A stretch of DNA of 12,893 bases, taken from NCBI GenBank assembly GCA_943323705.2, contig CALPIT020000051.1, positions 1-12,893 on the forward strand, given 5' to 3'. The position numbers were made by a program, and so were the translations under genes. Source of the stretch: Streptomyces griseus (lineage in GTDB: Bacteria; Bacteroidota; Bacteroidia; Chitinophagales; Chitinophagaceae). Shown in pieces: positions 1 to 6,777 of this stretch. The notes under the pieces were generated by a model. The model worked only from the letters and a program-made list of their open reading frames with translations. It searched no databases and was not told where the DNA came from. How positions within the stretch are numbered: position 1 is the stretch's first letter; each line of letters opens with the position of its first letter.

Positions 1-116
1 GCAAAAAATACATGGGCTTGATTAGAACAACTTTTGTGATTGATGAAAAAGGTGTGATTGAAAGAATCATTGAGAAGCCTAAGGCGAAGGTTCATGCGGA
101 AGAGATTATAGGATAA
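1..116 (+). CDS. bcp: Bcp-type thiol peroxidase (peroxiredoxin), 3' end only
   Basis: Only the last 38 codons or so are present; the reading frame enters at base 3 and stops with TAA at 114-116. The visible peptide starts KKYMGLIRTTFVIDEKG, continues with VIERIIEKPKAK, and ends VHAEEIIG. This is the C-terminal beta strand and helix typical of the Bcp/PrxQ branch of peroxiredoxins, with the R-T-T-F-(V/L)-I-D-x-x-G-x-I core and a closing H-A-E-x-(I/V) helix. The family reduces hydrogen peroxide and organic hydroperoxides in the cytoplasm using thioredoxin as electron donor. The catalytic cysteine region lies outside the window, so activity cannot be judged. The gene converges on the glycosyltransferase gene, and a G-rich intergenic repeat begins directly after the stop codon. 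Confidence 0.8.
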   Translation, partial: KKYMGLIRTTFVIDEKGVIERIIEKPKAKVHAEEIIG

Positions 117-319
117 GGGGGTGTTAGGATTGGGGGATTAGGAATTGGGGACTAGCTTCATTCAATTGCTTTGTCTTTAAAATCCACGGAGGAAAAATTC
201 GTGAATTCGTGGCGATACCTCTTATTCTCCCAAAGGAGAAATTGTTCATTTGTAAAATAAAAAATATTGACTTTGTGTAAAAATTTCTGCACTAATTCCT
301 AATCCCCAATTTCTAACTC
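117..319. repeat. Repeat-filled spacer between convergent genes
   Basis: This 203-nt convergent spacer holds no gene. It contains a G-rich element (about 121-152) and its inverted partner (about 294-327). They share a perfect 14-nt arm, GGGGATTAGGAATT at 133-146 and its complement at 294-307, so each convergent gene has the G-rich strand in its own transcript just after the stop. Between them are a tandem ATTCGTG pair (198-211) with flanking CCACG/CGTGG, and a small hairpin TTCTCC-CAAA-GGAGAA (225-240). All resemble degenerate intergenic repeats I recall from Bacteroidota genomes; that resemblance is from memory. Neither side has a clean GC stem followed by a T-run, so a classical terminator is not supported. 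Confidence 0.65.
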
Positions 320-1294
320 CTAACTCCTGTTTGATATTTTCTTATACTGTATAATCGGATAACCTCCTGATTTCCAAATCAATTTGGTAATGTAGATATG
401 CATGATTGCGGGAATGCGTAGCCATTTGATTTTGTAAGCAAACAACTCCAACAATGGGAAATATTGGAGTAGATTTTTGTCAAGATGATTTAAAATATAA
501 CCAACTTTATTAAAATCCTTCACTTTTAAGTAAGTCAAGATTTCGTTTCTCAGTTCATAGCGAGTGAATACTAGAAACATGTTGTTTTGCTTTCCTGTTT
601 TTTCCCAATTGTAATAAATTTGATTGACGCGACTGACAATGTACTCGTGCATTTTAGGGTTAGCAACAGAAGCATGGCCTTCTATTTCTTTAAGATAAAC
701 GCTAAGTGGTAATGGACAATAAGCCACAGGAACTACAAATGCCAATGAGCAGAAAAAAACCAAGTCTTCATTAATTTTCATTCCAACAGGAAAGCCGGCA
801 GTTTTATAAAAAGCGGATTTTCGGATGACAGTTGAACTTGAATTGGTGAAGAAATATGGATTTTCGAAATAGTTAATCAACTGAATGGAACAGCCATATT
901 TTTTTGAAGCTCTTAAGCAATGGGTTCCATCGGGGTACCTTAATAATCCAGCACAACAATACATACCAGCTTCAGGAAACTGTTCAACCGATTCATTCAT
1001 TTTACTCAAAAACTCAGGCAATAATTCATCATCTCCATCCAAAAATGCGATTAATTCATTTTTAGAAGATTCTACACCTTTATTACGAGCTGCACTTACT
1101 CCTTGATTTTGCTGATTGACAATACGAATTCTTGAATCTGAAAAATGCTGTTGAATCACTTCTACACTGTTATCTGTAGAGCCATCATTTACCACCACCA
1201 CTTCAAAATCAGAGTAAGTTTGATTCATCACCGTTTGAATGGTGTTTACAATGGTGTGCGCTTTATTGTATAGAGGAATGACTACAGAAAACAT
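320..1294 (-). CDS. Family 2 glycosyltransferase (GT-A fold)
   Basis: A 324-residue protein that opens with the GT2 core, MFSVVIPLYNKAHTI, where V-V-I-P-x-Y-N-x starts the nucleotide-binding fold. The N-D-G-S-T-D motif is at 36-41, the metal-binding D-G-D-D at 86-89, and an E-D pair (176-177) sits where the family usually has its catalytic base. Such enzymes transfer a sugar from a nucleotide-sugar donor, often onto polysaccharide, lipid-linked or protein glycans; donor and acceptor cannot be read here. There is no signal peptide or clear membrane span, so it is probably cytoplasmic. It starts 17 nt after the substrate-binding lipoprotein gene and is probably co-transcribed with it. The last two codons and the TAG stop lie inside an intergenic repeat (TAACTCC units, plus strand), suggesting the repeat inserted at or reshaped the gene end. 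Confidence 0.88.
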   Translation of the reverse strand: MFSVVIPLYNKAHTIVNTIQTVMNQTYSDFEVVVVNDGSTDNSVEVIQQHFSDSRIRIVNQQNQGVSAARNKGVESSKNELIAFLDGDDELLPEFLSKMNESVEQFPEAGMYCCAGLLRYPDGTHCLRASKKYGCSIQLINYFENPYFFTNSSSTVIRKSAFYKTAGFPVGMKINEDLVFFCSLAFVVPVAYCPLPLSVYLKEIEGHASVANPKMHEYIVSRVNQIYYNWEKTGKQNNMFLVFTRYELRNEILTYLKVKDFNKVGYILNHLDKNLLQYFPLLELFAYKIKWLRIPAIMHIYITKLIWKSGGYPIIQYKKISNRS

Positions 1295-1311
1295 TTGAAT
1301 TGCATTTTAAA

Positions 1312-2520
1312 TTACAATGATTTTCCCACCAGTTTCCATTTATAAACGCCGTTTTCATTTACAACTCCATAATAATCAAAAGAGCCTGAACCTCTGTCGC
1401 CATTGGCATTCAATACAGTTGGACCCGTTATTCCATAATGCTGGTTGGCTTCACTTGCAAAATCAGTTTTTAACTTAGTAAAATTTGAAGTCACATTTGA
1501 ATAAGAAGTTACGGTTTTGGCAATTACCCACATGGCATCATAAACAGCAAAAGTATAGGCATCCGGCTCATAGCCTGTGTTGGTTCTGATTGCAGTTTGA
1601 ATAGCAGCCAGTTTTGGATTTGGTGTTAACGGCAATCCGAAATTTGGTGCAAAGAAATTTGTAGTTGCAGCAAATTGTGCAGCTGCATTGCTGGTGAGTA
1701 AAACTGAACTCAATACAATTCCATCTCCACCATACCAATTTACAGATGAAAAAATGGGATCGGTAATTGCTGATTGAAAAATATCTTTACACTCATCAAA
1801 TGAAGCCAGATATACACCCACTTGATTGGCTCCGTAAGTAGCAGTGTATTGTTGAAGGGAAGTTCTTAACTGTGTCAGCAAATTCGCATAGTCGTTGCCG
1901 GTAGTTGGATATGGAGCGATGGCAGTAACCTGGCCACCAAGTGTGGTAAAAGCAGATCCAACTGATTGTTGAAGTCCACGATTGCCGGCATCATCTCTCG
2001 ATAAAGTAATGATGGCTTGTTTACCCTGAGCATACATGGTTTGTGCCATAGCTCTTCCTTCAACAGCATCACCCGGACAAAAACGAAACACGGCATCATT
2101 AGGAATAGCCAAACTTGAAGCGGTACTTCCCTGACTAACCACTAAAATATTATTAGCATTTGCATATGGAAGAATAGCCCCAACTTCAGCACTTGATTGA
2201 GGACCAATAATGTATTTTACATTTTGAGTGGTAAAAGCTCTTGTGATTAAATTTTTAGCTAGTGTAGTATCTAATTCGGTGTCATAAACAACAGTTGAAA
2301 AACGAATATTAGAACCTTTTTCTTCGAGATAGGCATTCACATCAATCAATCCCAGTTTCATGGCTTCCTGCGAAGGAATACCTAAAGAAGACCAATTGCC
2401 TGTCAACGAAAATAAACCTCCAATTTTGAGGGTTTGAATAGTATCCGCTGCATTATCTTTTTTACATGAGCTTGTAATGATACTGATGGCAAGGATTAAA
2501 AAGAATAATTGTTTTTTCAT
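1312..2520 (-). CDS. ABC-type substrate-binding lipoprotein (Leu/Ile/Val-binding-like, Peripla_BP_6 type)
   Basis: A 402-residue protein with a lipoprotein signal: MKK, a hydrophobic stretch, then T-S-S-C at 16-19. The lysines right after Cys19 (C-K-K-D) are common in this phylum and could favour surface export. The mature part matches type I periplasmic binding proteins of the branched-chain amino acid family: I-G-G-L-F-S-L-T-G near 33-41 is the usual first strand, followed by I-I-G-P-Q-S-S-A near 104, V-V-S-Q-G-S-T-A-S near 126, and a C-terminal D-A-Y-T-F-A-V-Y-D-A. The ligand cannot be predicted. No permease or ATPase genes lie beside it; its only operon partner is the downstream glycosyltransferase gene. 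It may feed a transporter encoded elsewhere or act as an orphan sensor lipoprotein. The 5' side is the repeat-rich 2521-2977 interval, where I found no convincing promoter box. Confidence 0.85.
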   Translation of the reverse strand: MKKQLFFLILAISIITSSCKKDNAADTIQTLKIGGLFSLTGNWSSLGIPSQEAMKLGLIDVNAYLEEKGSNIRFSTVVYDTELDTTLAKNLITRAFTTQNVKYIIGPQSSAEVGAILPYANANNILVVSQGSTASSLAIPNDAVFRFCPGDAVEGRAMAQTMYAQGKQAIITLSRDDAGNRGLQQSVGSAFTTLGGQVTAIAPYPTTGNDYANLLTQLRTSLQQYTATYGANQVGVYLASFDECKDIFQSAITDPIFSSVNWYGGDGIVLSSVLLTSNAAAQFAATTNFFAPNFGLPLTPNPKLAAIQTAIRTNTGYEPDAYTFAVYDAMWVIAKTVTSYSNVTSNFTKLKTDFASEANQHYGITGPTVLNANGDRGSGSFDYYGVVNENGVYKWKLVGKSL

Positions 2521-2780
2521 TGAAAGATTTTGTTGTTGTATTTATTTATAAAAATCGCCACAAGGCACAAAGACACTAAGTTACACAAAGGGTGAATTAT
2601 ACTTTCGCCATAACTCCAAATTCCTAATTCCCACTCTACTATCAAATCTCTGCGTCAAACTCATTTCCTCTTTTCTCTGCGGTAAAAACGCCACAAAGAT
2701 TCTGTTACACGAAGGGTGAATTGTTTTTCGTCACAAATCCCAATCCCCAATTCCTAATCCCTCATCGTCAGTTAATTCTC

Positions 2781-2817
2781 ATCAAATTACGCAACGTCCC
2801 TTTCAGGAGACATTGCT
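2781..2817. repeat. REP-like palindromic repeat, copy 1
   Basis: This 37-nt unit matches 2872-2908 with a single mismatch (fourth base, A against C). Its core folds back on itself: GCAACGTCCCT (2791-2801), loop TTC, AGGAGACATTGC (2805-2816). That gives ten pairs with one C·A mismatch and one bulged A. Size and imperfect palindromy resemble REP elements that are mobilised by RAYT transposases; no such transposase is in the window. Confidence 0.6.
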
Positions 2818-2871
2818 GAAAAATTAAACCCCAATCCCAAATACCCAATTCCTCCTCCATGATTTATTTAC

Positions 2872-2908
2872 ATCCAATTACGCAACGTCCCTTTCAGGAG
2901 ACATTGCT
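2872..2908. repeat. REP-like palindromic repeat, copy 2
   Basis: Second copy, in direct orientation, 91 nt from the first start to start. The fold-back core is identical to that at 2791-2816. Sequences outside the 37 nt do not match between copies, so the element boundaries are reasonably sharp. Confidence 0.6.
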
Positions 2909-2927
2909 AAGAAAGTCGATAATCTTA

Positions 2928-2980
2928 TCCAGCATCTAGTATCTAGTATCCAGCATCTAGTATCCAGCATCCAGCATCTA
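2928..2980. repeat. Heptamer tandem array TCCAGCA/TCTAGTA ending in the alaS stop codon
   Basis: Seven consecutive 7-bp units read TCCAGCA, TCTAGTA, TCTAGTA, TCCAGCA, TCTAGTA, TCCAGCA, TCCAGCA, then a partial TCTA. The two variable positions always change together (C and C, or T and T), so only two unit types occur. The final CTA (2978-2980) is the TAG stop codon of alaS on the minus strand. The array may therefore have supplied or overlapped the gene terminus. Confidence 0.75.
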
Positions 2981-5605
2981 CCCCACCAATCCTCTCACCG
3001 CCTCAATCACTTTCCCAAAACTCCCCACTTCCTGTCCGCCCGATGTAGCCAATGTTTTTTGTCCACCGCCACCGCCATTGATTAAAGGCCCAACAGTTTC
3101 TTTGATAATTTTATTCGCATCCAGATTTTTGGCAGCTATTACTGTTTCGCTGATACCTACAGCCACATAAGCTTTACCGCCGATGTTACTGCATAATACA
3201 ACAAGATGGTCATGCAAATGATGTTTTACATCAAGACAAAGTTTTTTCAGTGCATCAGCACTTGGCACTTCAACCACCTCTCCAATGAAACTTACATTTT
3301 CAATGATGGCATCTTTTTGTAGCAATTCATTTCTAATGCCCACCAACTGACGCGCTTCCAATGATTCTATTCTTTTTGATAAAGAGTTGTTTTCTGCCAT
3401 CAAATTTTCAATGGCTTTCTGCAAGTCTTTTGGATGTTTCAATTGTTCTTTTACCAAGGTAAGTTGTGCCACCATGTCATTCAGCATATTTTCTGCTGCA
3501 TTTCCTGAAACGGCTTCAATGCGTCGAACACCGGCTGCAACAGCGCTTTCACTCTTGATTTTGAAATAACCAATTTCTCCTGTGTAGCCAACATGTGTAC
3601 CACCACACAATTCAATTGAATAATTCGGATCCATTACAACTACACGAACCACGTCTCCATATTTTTCACCAAATAAAGCCGTAGCGCCCATGGCAATCGC
3701 TTCGTCTTTGGTCATTGATTTTATCACTACAGGTACATTCTCTCTTATTTTTTCATTTACGATTTTTTCAACCTTAGTGATTTCTTCGTCAGTCATTTTT
3801 GCGAAATGTGAGAAATCAAAACGTAAATGTTCTTCACTTACCATACTGCCTTTTTGAGCCACATGTGCACCTAAAACGTTACGTAAAGCGGAATGCATCA
3901 AATGTGTAACACTATGATGAACGGTAATGTGCTTTCTTCTTTCGGCATCAACTTTAGCTGCTGCATTTCCATTCATGTCTGCAGGAATGTTTTCTGCAAA
4001 TTGAATGATGAGGTCGTTTTCTTTTTTGGTGTCTATAATTTCAATTCGGCTATTATTCACCGTTAGTATTCCTGAATCTCCAACCTGTCCGCCACTTTCT
4101 GCATAAAATGGTGTTGTTTCTAAAACGATTTGAAACAACTCTTTCCCTTTGCCTTTTACTTTTCTATATCTTAAAATTTTCGTTTCAACTTCTAGATTAT
4201 CATAACCCACAAATCCTTTGCTGTTGCCTTCATTTACAATCTGCCAGTCTTCGGTGTCTAATGCAGTAGCAGCACGACTTCTGTCTTTTTGTACTTTCAT
4301 TTCTTTTTCAAAACCAGCCTCATCTACTGTTAAATTATTTTCATGTGCAATCAAAATAGTCAAGTCGATAGGAAATCCGAAAGTATCTAATAACTCAAAA
4401 GCATCGGCACCGCTGATTTGGTTACTAGCAGATTTAGATTGTGCAATAACCGTATCAATTTTTTTCAAGCCTTTATCTAATGTTCTTAAAAAAGCTTCTT
4501 CTTCTTCTTTTATTACTTTTCCAACAAAATCCTGTTGTTGTATCAATTCAGGAAATACGTTTTCAAATTGTTTGGCGATAATAGGCAACAATTGAAACAA
4601 TAAAGGTTGTTTGTAATCGAGATAAGAATAATAGTAACGAACCGCTCTTCTTAATATTCTTCTGATTACATAACCGGCACCCGTATTCGAAGGCAATTGT
4701 CCATCGGCAATGGTAAATGAAATCGCTCTGATATGATCCGACAAAACCCTGAAAGCAACGCTTTCTTTATCGTCTTTTGCTTGATATGTTTTTCCTGTTA
4801 TTTTTTCAACAGCTTTTATGGTGCCTGAAAAAACATCCGTATCGTAATTGCTTTGTTTGTTTTGTAAAACCCGCACCAGTCTCTCAAAACCCATACCGGT
4901 ATCTACATGCTTTTCAGGAAGCGGTTCCAACGTTCCGTCTTTTTTTCTGTTATACTGAATGAATACGTTGTTCCAGATTTCAATTACCTGTGGATGATCT
5001 TTGTTTACCAAATCTCTTCCAGGAACCTTTGCTCTTTCTTCATCAGAGCGGCAATCCACATGTATTTCAGAACATGGGCCGCATGGACCGGTATCGCCCA
5101 TTTCCCAAAAGTTATCTTTTTTATTTCCGTAAATGATTCTGTCGTCAGCGATAATTTTTTTCCATTCTGCAAGTGCAATATTTGATGATGGAATATTTTC
5201 TTTTACGTCGCCTTCAAAAACGGTAACATATAATCTGTCTTTATCTAGTTTGTACACTTCTGTCAGTAGTTCCCAACTCCATGCAATGGCTTCTGTTTTA
5301 AAATAATCTCCAAAGCTCCAATTGCCAAGCATTTCAAACATCGTGTGGTGGTAAGTATCAACGCCTACTTCTTCTAGATCATTATGTTTACCACTAACAC
5401 GAAGACATTTTTGAGTATCTGCGATTCGGGTTGAAGGTGCTTTTTTATTACCCAGAAAATAATCTTTAAACTGGTTCATGCCGGCATTGGTAAACAATAA
5501 CGTAGGATCATTTTTTACTACAATGGGTGCAGAGGGAACGATTAAGTGTCCTTTAGACTTGAAAAAATCAAGAAAATGCTGTCTTATTTCCGATGCCGTC
5601 ATCAT
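2978..5605 (-). CDS. alaS: Alanine--tRNA ligase
   Basis: Full-length class II alanyl-tRNA synthetase of 875 residues, the usual size. It activates alanine with ATP, charges tRNA-Ala, and hydrolyses mischarged Ser/Gly-tRNA. Visible landmarks are the N-terminal catalytic block from S-E-I-R-Q-x-F-L-x-F-F (5-15) through F-T-N-A-G-M (38-43), H-H-T-M-F-E-M-L-G-N-W-S-F-G-D (86-100) and C-G-P-C-S-E-I-H (175-182). The motif 3 region is G-A-G-Y-V-I-R-R-I-L-R-R (309-320). The editing domain has zinc ligands H564-x3-H568 and C667-G-G-T-H671. A coiled stretch (about 715-765) leads to a C-terminal DHHA1-like domain with a G-rich N-G-G-G-G-G-Q (843-849). Two adjacent ATGs occur at the start; I kept the outer one, and the inner (M2) is equally possible. 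The gene is divergent from the M23 peptidase gene. The leader contains a strong inverted repeat (5642-5683) but no recognisable T-box. Confidence 0.97.
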   Translation of the reverse strand: MMTASEIRQHFLDFFKSKGHLIVPSAPIVVKNDPTLLFTNAGMNQFKDYFLGNKKAPSTRIADTQKCLRVSGKHNDLEEVGVDTYHHTMFEMLGNWSFGDYFKTEAIAWSWELLTEVYKLDKDRLYVTVFEGDVKENIPSSNIALAEWKKIIADDRIIYGNKKDNFWEMGDTGPCGPCSEIHVDCRSDEERAKVPGRDLVNKDHPQVIEIWNNVFIQYNRKKDGTLEPLPEKHVDTGMGFERLVRVLQNKQSNYDTDVFSGTIKAVEKITGKTYQAKDDKESVAFRVLSDHIRAISFTIADGQLPSNTGAGYVIRRILRRAVRYYYSYLDYKQPLLFQLLPIIAKQFENVFPELIQQQDFVGKVIKEEEEAFLRTLDKGLKKIDTVIAQSKSASNQISGADAFELLDTFGFPIDLTILIAHENNLTVDEAGFEKEMKVQKDRSRAATALDTEDWQIVNEGNSKGFVGYDNLEVETKILRYRKVKGKGKELFQIVLETTPFYAESGGQVGDSGILTVNNSRIEIIDTKKENDLIIQFAENIPADMNGNAAAKVDAERRKHITVHHSVTHLMHSALRNVLGAHVAQKGSMVSEEHLRFDFSHFAKMTDEEITKVEKIVNEKIRENVPVVIKSMTKDEAIAMGATALFGEKYGDVVRVVVMDPNYSIELCGGTHVGYTGEIGYFKIKSESAVAAGVRRIEAVSGNAAENMLNDMVAQLTLVKEQLKHPKDLQKAIENLMAENNSLSKRIESLEARQLVGIRNELLQKDAIIENVSFIGEVVEVPSADALKKLCLDVKHHLHDHLVVLCSNIGGKAYVAVGISETVIAAKNLDANKIIKETVGPLINGGGGGQKTLATSGGQEVGSFGKVIEAVRGLVG

Positions 5606-5624
5606 GTTTTAGTTGTTTGAATGC

Positions 5625-5656
5625 GTTGATTATTGTCATTTATGGGGTTATATTTG
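5625..5656 (+). promoter_or_regulatory. Candidate Bacteroidota promoter for the M23 peptidase gene
   Basis: TATATTTG at 5649-5656 matches the TAnnTTTG -7 box of Bacteroidota housekeeping promoters exactly. GTTG at 5625-5628 lies 20 nt upstream, where a TTTG/TTG box is expected. The start codon would be about 90 nt further on. The -7 box lies within the left arm of the inverted repeat at 5642-5683. The call rests on motif matching alone. Confidence 0.4.
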
Positions 5657-5683
5657 TAAACTTTTTAAATATAAATGCCCCAT
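5642..5683. promoter_or_regulatory. 14-bp inverted repeat in the alaS/M23 divergent region
   Basis: Left arm ATGGGGTTATATTT (5642-5655) pairs with AAATATAA (5667-5674) plus CCCCAT (5678-5683). Three unpaired bases (ATG, 5675-5677) interrupt the right arm, and the loop is 11 nt (5656-5666). It could be an operator or an RNA hairpin in the alaS leader. Because it overlaps the candidate -7 box of the opposite gene, a regulatory role is plausible but unproven. Confidence 0.5.
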
Positions 5684-5752
5684 TTTATTATAGGGCTGCA
5701 ATTTAATGATTAACGCTGAGTTTTTCTGCATCGTTAACGTGATTTGAAGGCA

Positions 5753-6727
5753 ATGAAAAAAATAAAGTACTTCTACAATACACACACACTTCGTTACGAA
5801 AAGCTCGTTACGCCTTTGCGTGTGAAATTGTTGCGACTTTTCGGCTTCTTATCTGGTTTGACCGTTGCCTCAGCGATTGTGATTTATCTCTACCTAAAAT
5901 TCTTCCCACAGCCTACGGATATTGAGTATCGCCGTAAATATGAATTGCTCAAGGATAATTATAATCAAGTAAATGAAAAGGTAAAATCGCTTCAGCAGCA
6001 AATGGTTGCGTTAGAAAAACGTGACAATGAAGTGTACCGCTCCATATTTGAAGCCAATCCTGTTCCAGATAGTGCACGTGCCAAACTCATTGAGCAACAG
6101 AAGGAAATTGAGAAAATAAAAGAAATGGATGATTTTGCATTGGGTGCCGATATCGCTTCTCAACTGAATAATATCAGCGCCAGAGTTGCATTTCAGGTGA
6201 AAAGTTATGATAACATCGCCGGTTTGATTAAAACTCAGGATGTAAAACTAGCCAGTATTCCTGCTATTCAGCCCGTAAACAACAAGCAGTTGAATAGAAT
6301 CGCGAGCGGTTATGGCATGCGCATCGACCCTGTTTATGGTACGCCTAAAATGCACAAAGGACTTGATTTTACTGCTCCTCAGGGTACGCCAATTTATGCA
6401 ACAGGAAATGGCGTTGTGAAAGTTTCAGGAAATGCAGGAAATGGATTTGGTAATCATGTCGTCATCAACCATGGTTATGGCTATCAAACCTTATATGGAC
6501 ACATGTATCGGATAAAAGCCCGACAAGGCCAACGCATCAAAAGAGGCGAAGTGATCGGCTGGGTGGGAAGTACCGGTAAAAGTACAGGTCCTCATTGCCA
6601 CTATGAAGTTCATATCAATGGTCAGGAAGTAGACCCCGTTTACTTCTTTTACAACGATTTGAATGCCGAACAATACGACAGGTTATTGAAATTGGCATCC
6701 ACAGGAAGTGCAAAAAGTTTTGACTAA
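5753..6727 (+). CDS. Membrane-anchored M23 family metallopeptidase (LytM-like peptidoglycan hydrolase)
   Basis: A 324-residue type II membrane protein: a basic N-terminus, one membrane helix (about 29-50), a periplasmic coiled coil (about 56-95), and a C-terminal M23 domain (about 180-300). Zinc ligands are present: H201-K-G-L-D205, then Y-G-H250, and G-P-H281-C-H283-Y-E-V. The usual H-x-H is H-C-H here and both histidines are kept, so it is probably catalytically active rather than a degenerate EnvC-like activator. Family members cut peptide cross-links in peptidoglycan during growth or division. I chose ATG 5753; a TTG at 5744 is in frame but adds only three residues. It is divergent from alaS, and a MerR-like regulator follows 50 nt after its stop, probably on the same transcript. 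Confidence 0.9.
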   Translation: MKKIKYFYNTHTLRYEKLVTPLRVKLLRLFGFLSGLTVASAIVIYLYLKFFPQPTDIEYRRKYELLKDNYNQVNEKVKSLQQQMVALEKRDNEVYRSIFEANPVPDSARAKLIEQQKEIEKIKEMDDFALGADIASQLNNISARVAFQVKSYDNIAGLIKTQDVKLASIPAIQPVNNKQLNRIASGYGMRIDPVYGTPKMHKGLDFTAPQGTPIYATGNGVVKVSGNAGNGFGNHVVINHGYGYQTLYGHMYRIKARQGQRIKRGEVIGWVGSTGKSTGPHCHYEVHINGQEVDPVYFFYNDLNAEQYDRLLKLASTGSAKSFD

Positions 6728-6777
6728 CTATAGCGTAAATTCTTTATTTTAGAGTAATTCCTTACATTATAAATACC

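Larger units (their letters stand above)
2521..2977. repeat. 457-nt repeat island between the binding-protein gene and alaS
   Basis: No coding potential is seen in this interval. It contains at least four families. One is a composite beginning CGCCACAA and containing GTTACACRAAGGGTGAATT, present at 2556-2598 and again, shorter, at 2689-2722. C-rich stretches built from AATTCC/AATCCC units occur at about 2611-2632, 2738-2762 and 2829-2855. A 37-nt palindromic repeat is present twice (2781-2817, 2872-2908). A heptamer array lies at 2928-2976. A CTCTGCG/CTCTGCGGT pair (2648-2682) is also present. The interval is downstream of alaS and upstream of the binding-protein gene, both on the minus strand, so it could be a 3' UTR/terminator zone or simply a sink for repeat accumulation. 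Confidence 0.75.

Noticed and set aside
117..152. G-quadruplex in the G-rich repeat
   Set aside because: Only three tracts of three or more G are present within reach, so a stable three-layer quadruplex is not supported; a two-layer form would be speculative.
225..240. Intrinsic terminator for bcp or the glycosyltransferase gene
   Set aside because: The 6-bp stem TTCTCC/GGAGAA is not followed by a T-run on either strand and lies about 85-110 nt from both genes.
2521..2977. Possible CRISPR array from the repeated units
   Set aside because: The repeats are of different families and lengths, spacing is irregular, only two copies of the 37-nt unit exist, and no cas gene is nearby.
4218..4595. 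Open frame of 125 codons on the plus strand
   Set aside because: It is antisense to the conserved middle of alaS and has a biased, Ser/Cys-rich composition typical of a shadow frame.
5606..5752. T-box riboswitch or other known riboswitch in the alaS leader
   Set aside because: No T-box consensus or terminator/antiterminator pair is visible; only the inverted repeats at 5642-5683 and 5710-5737 are present.
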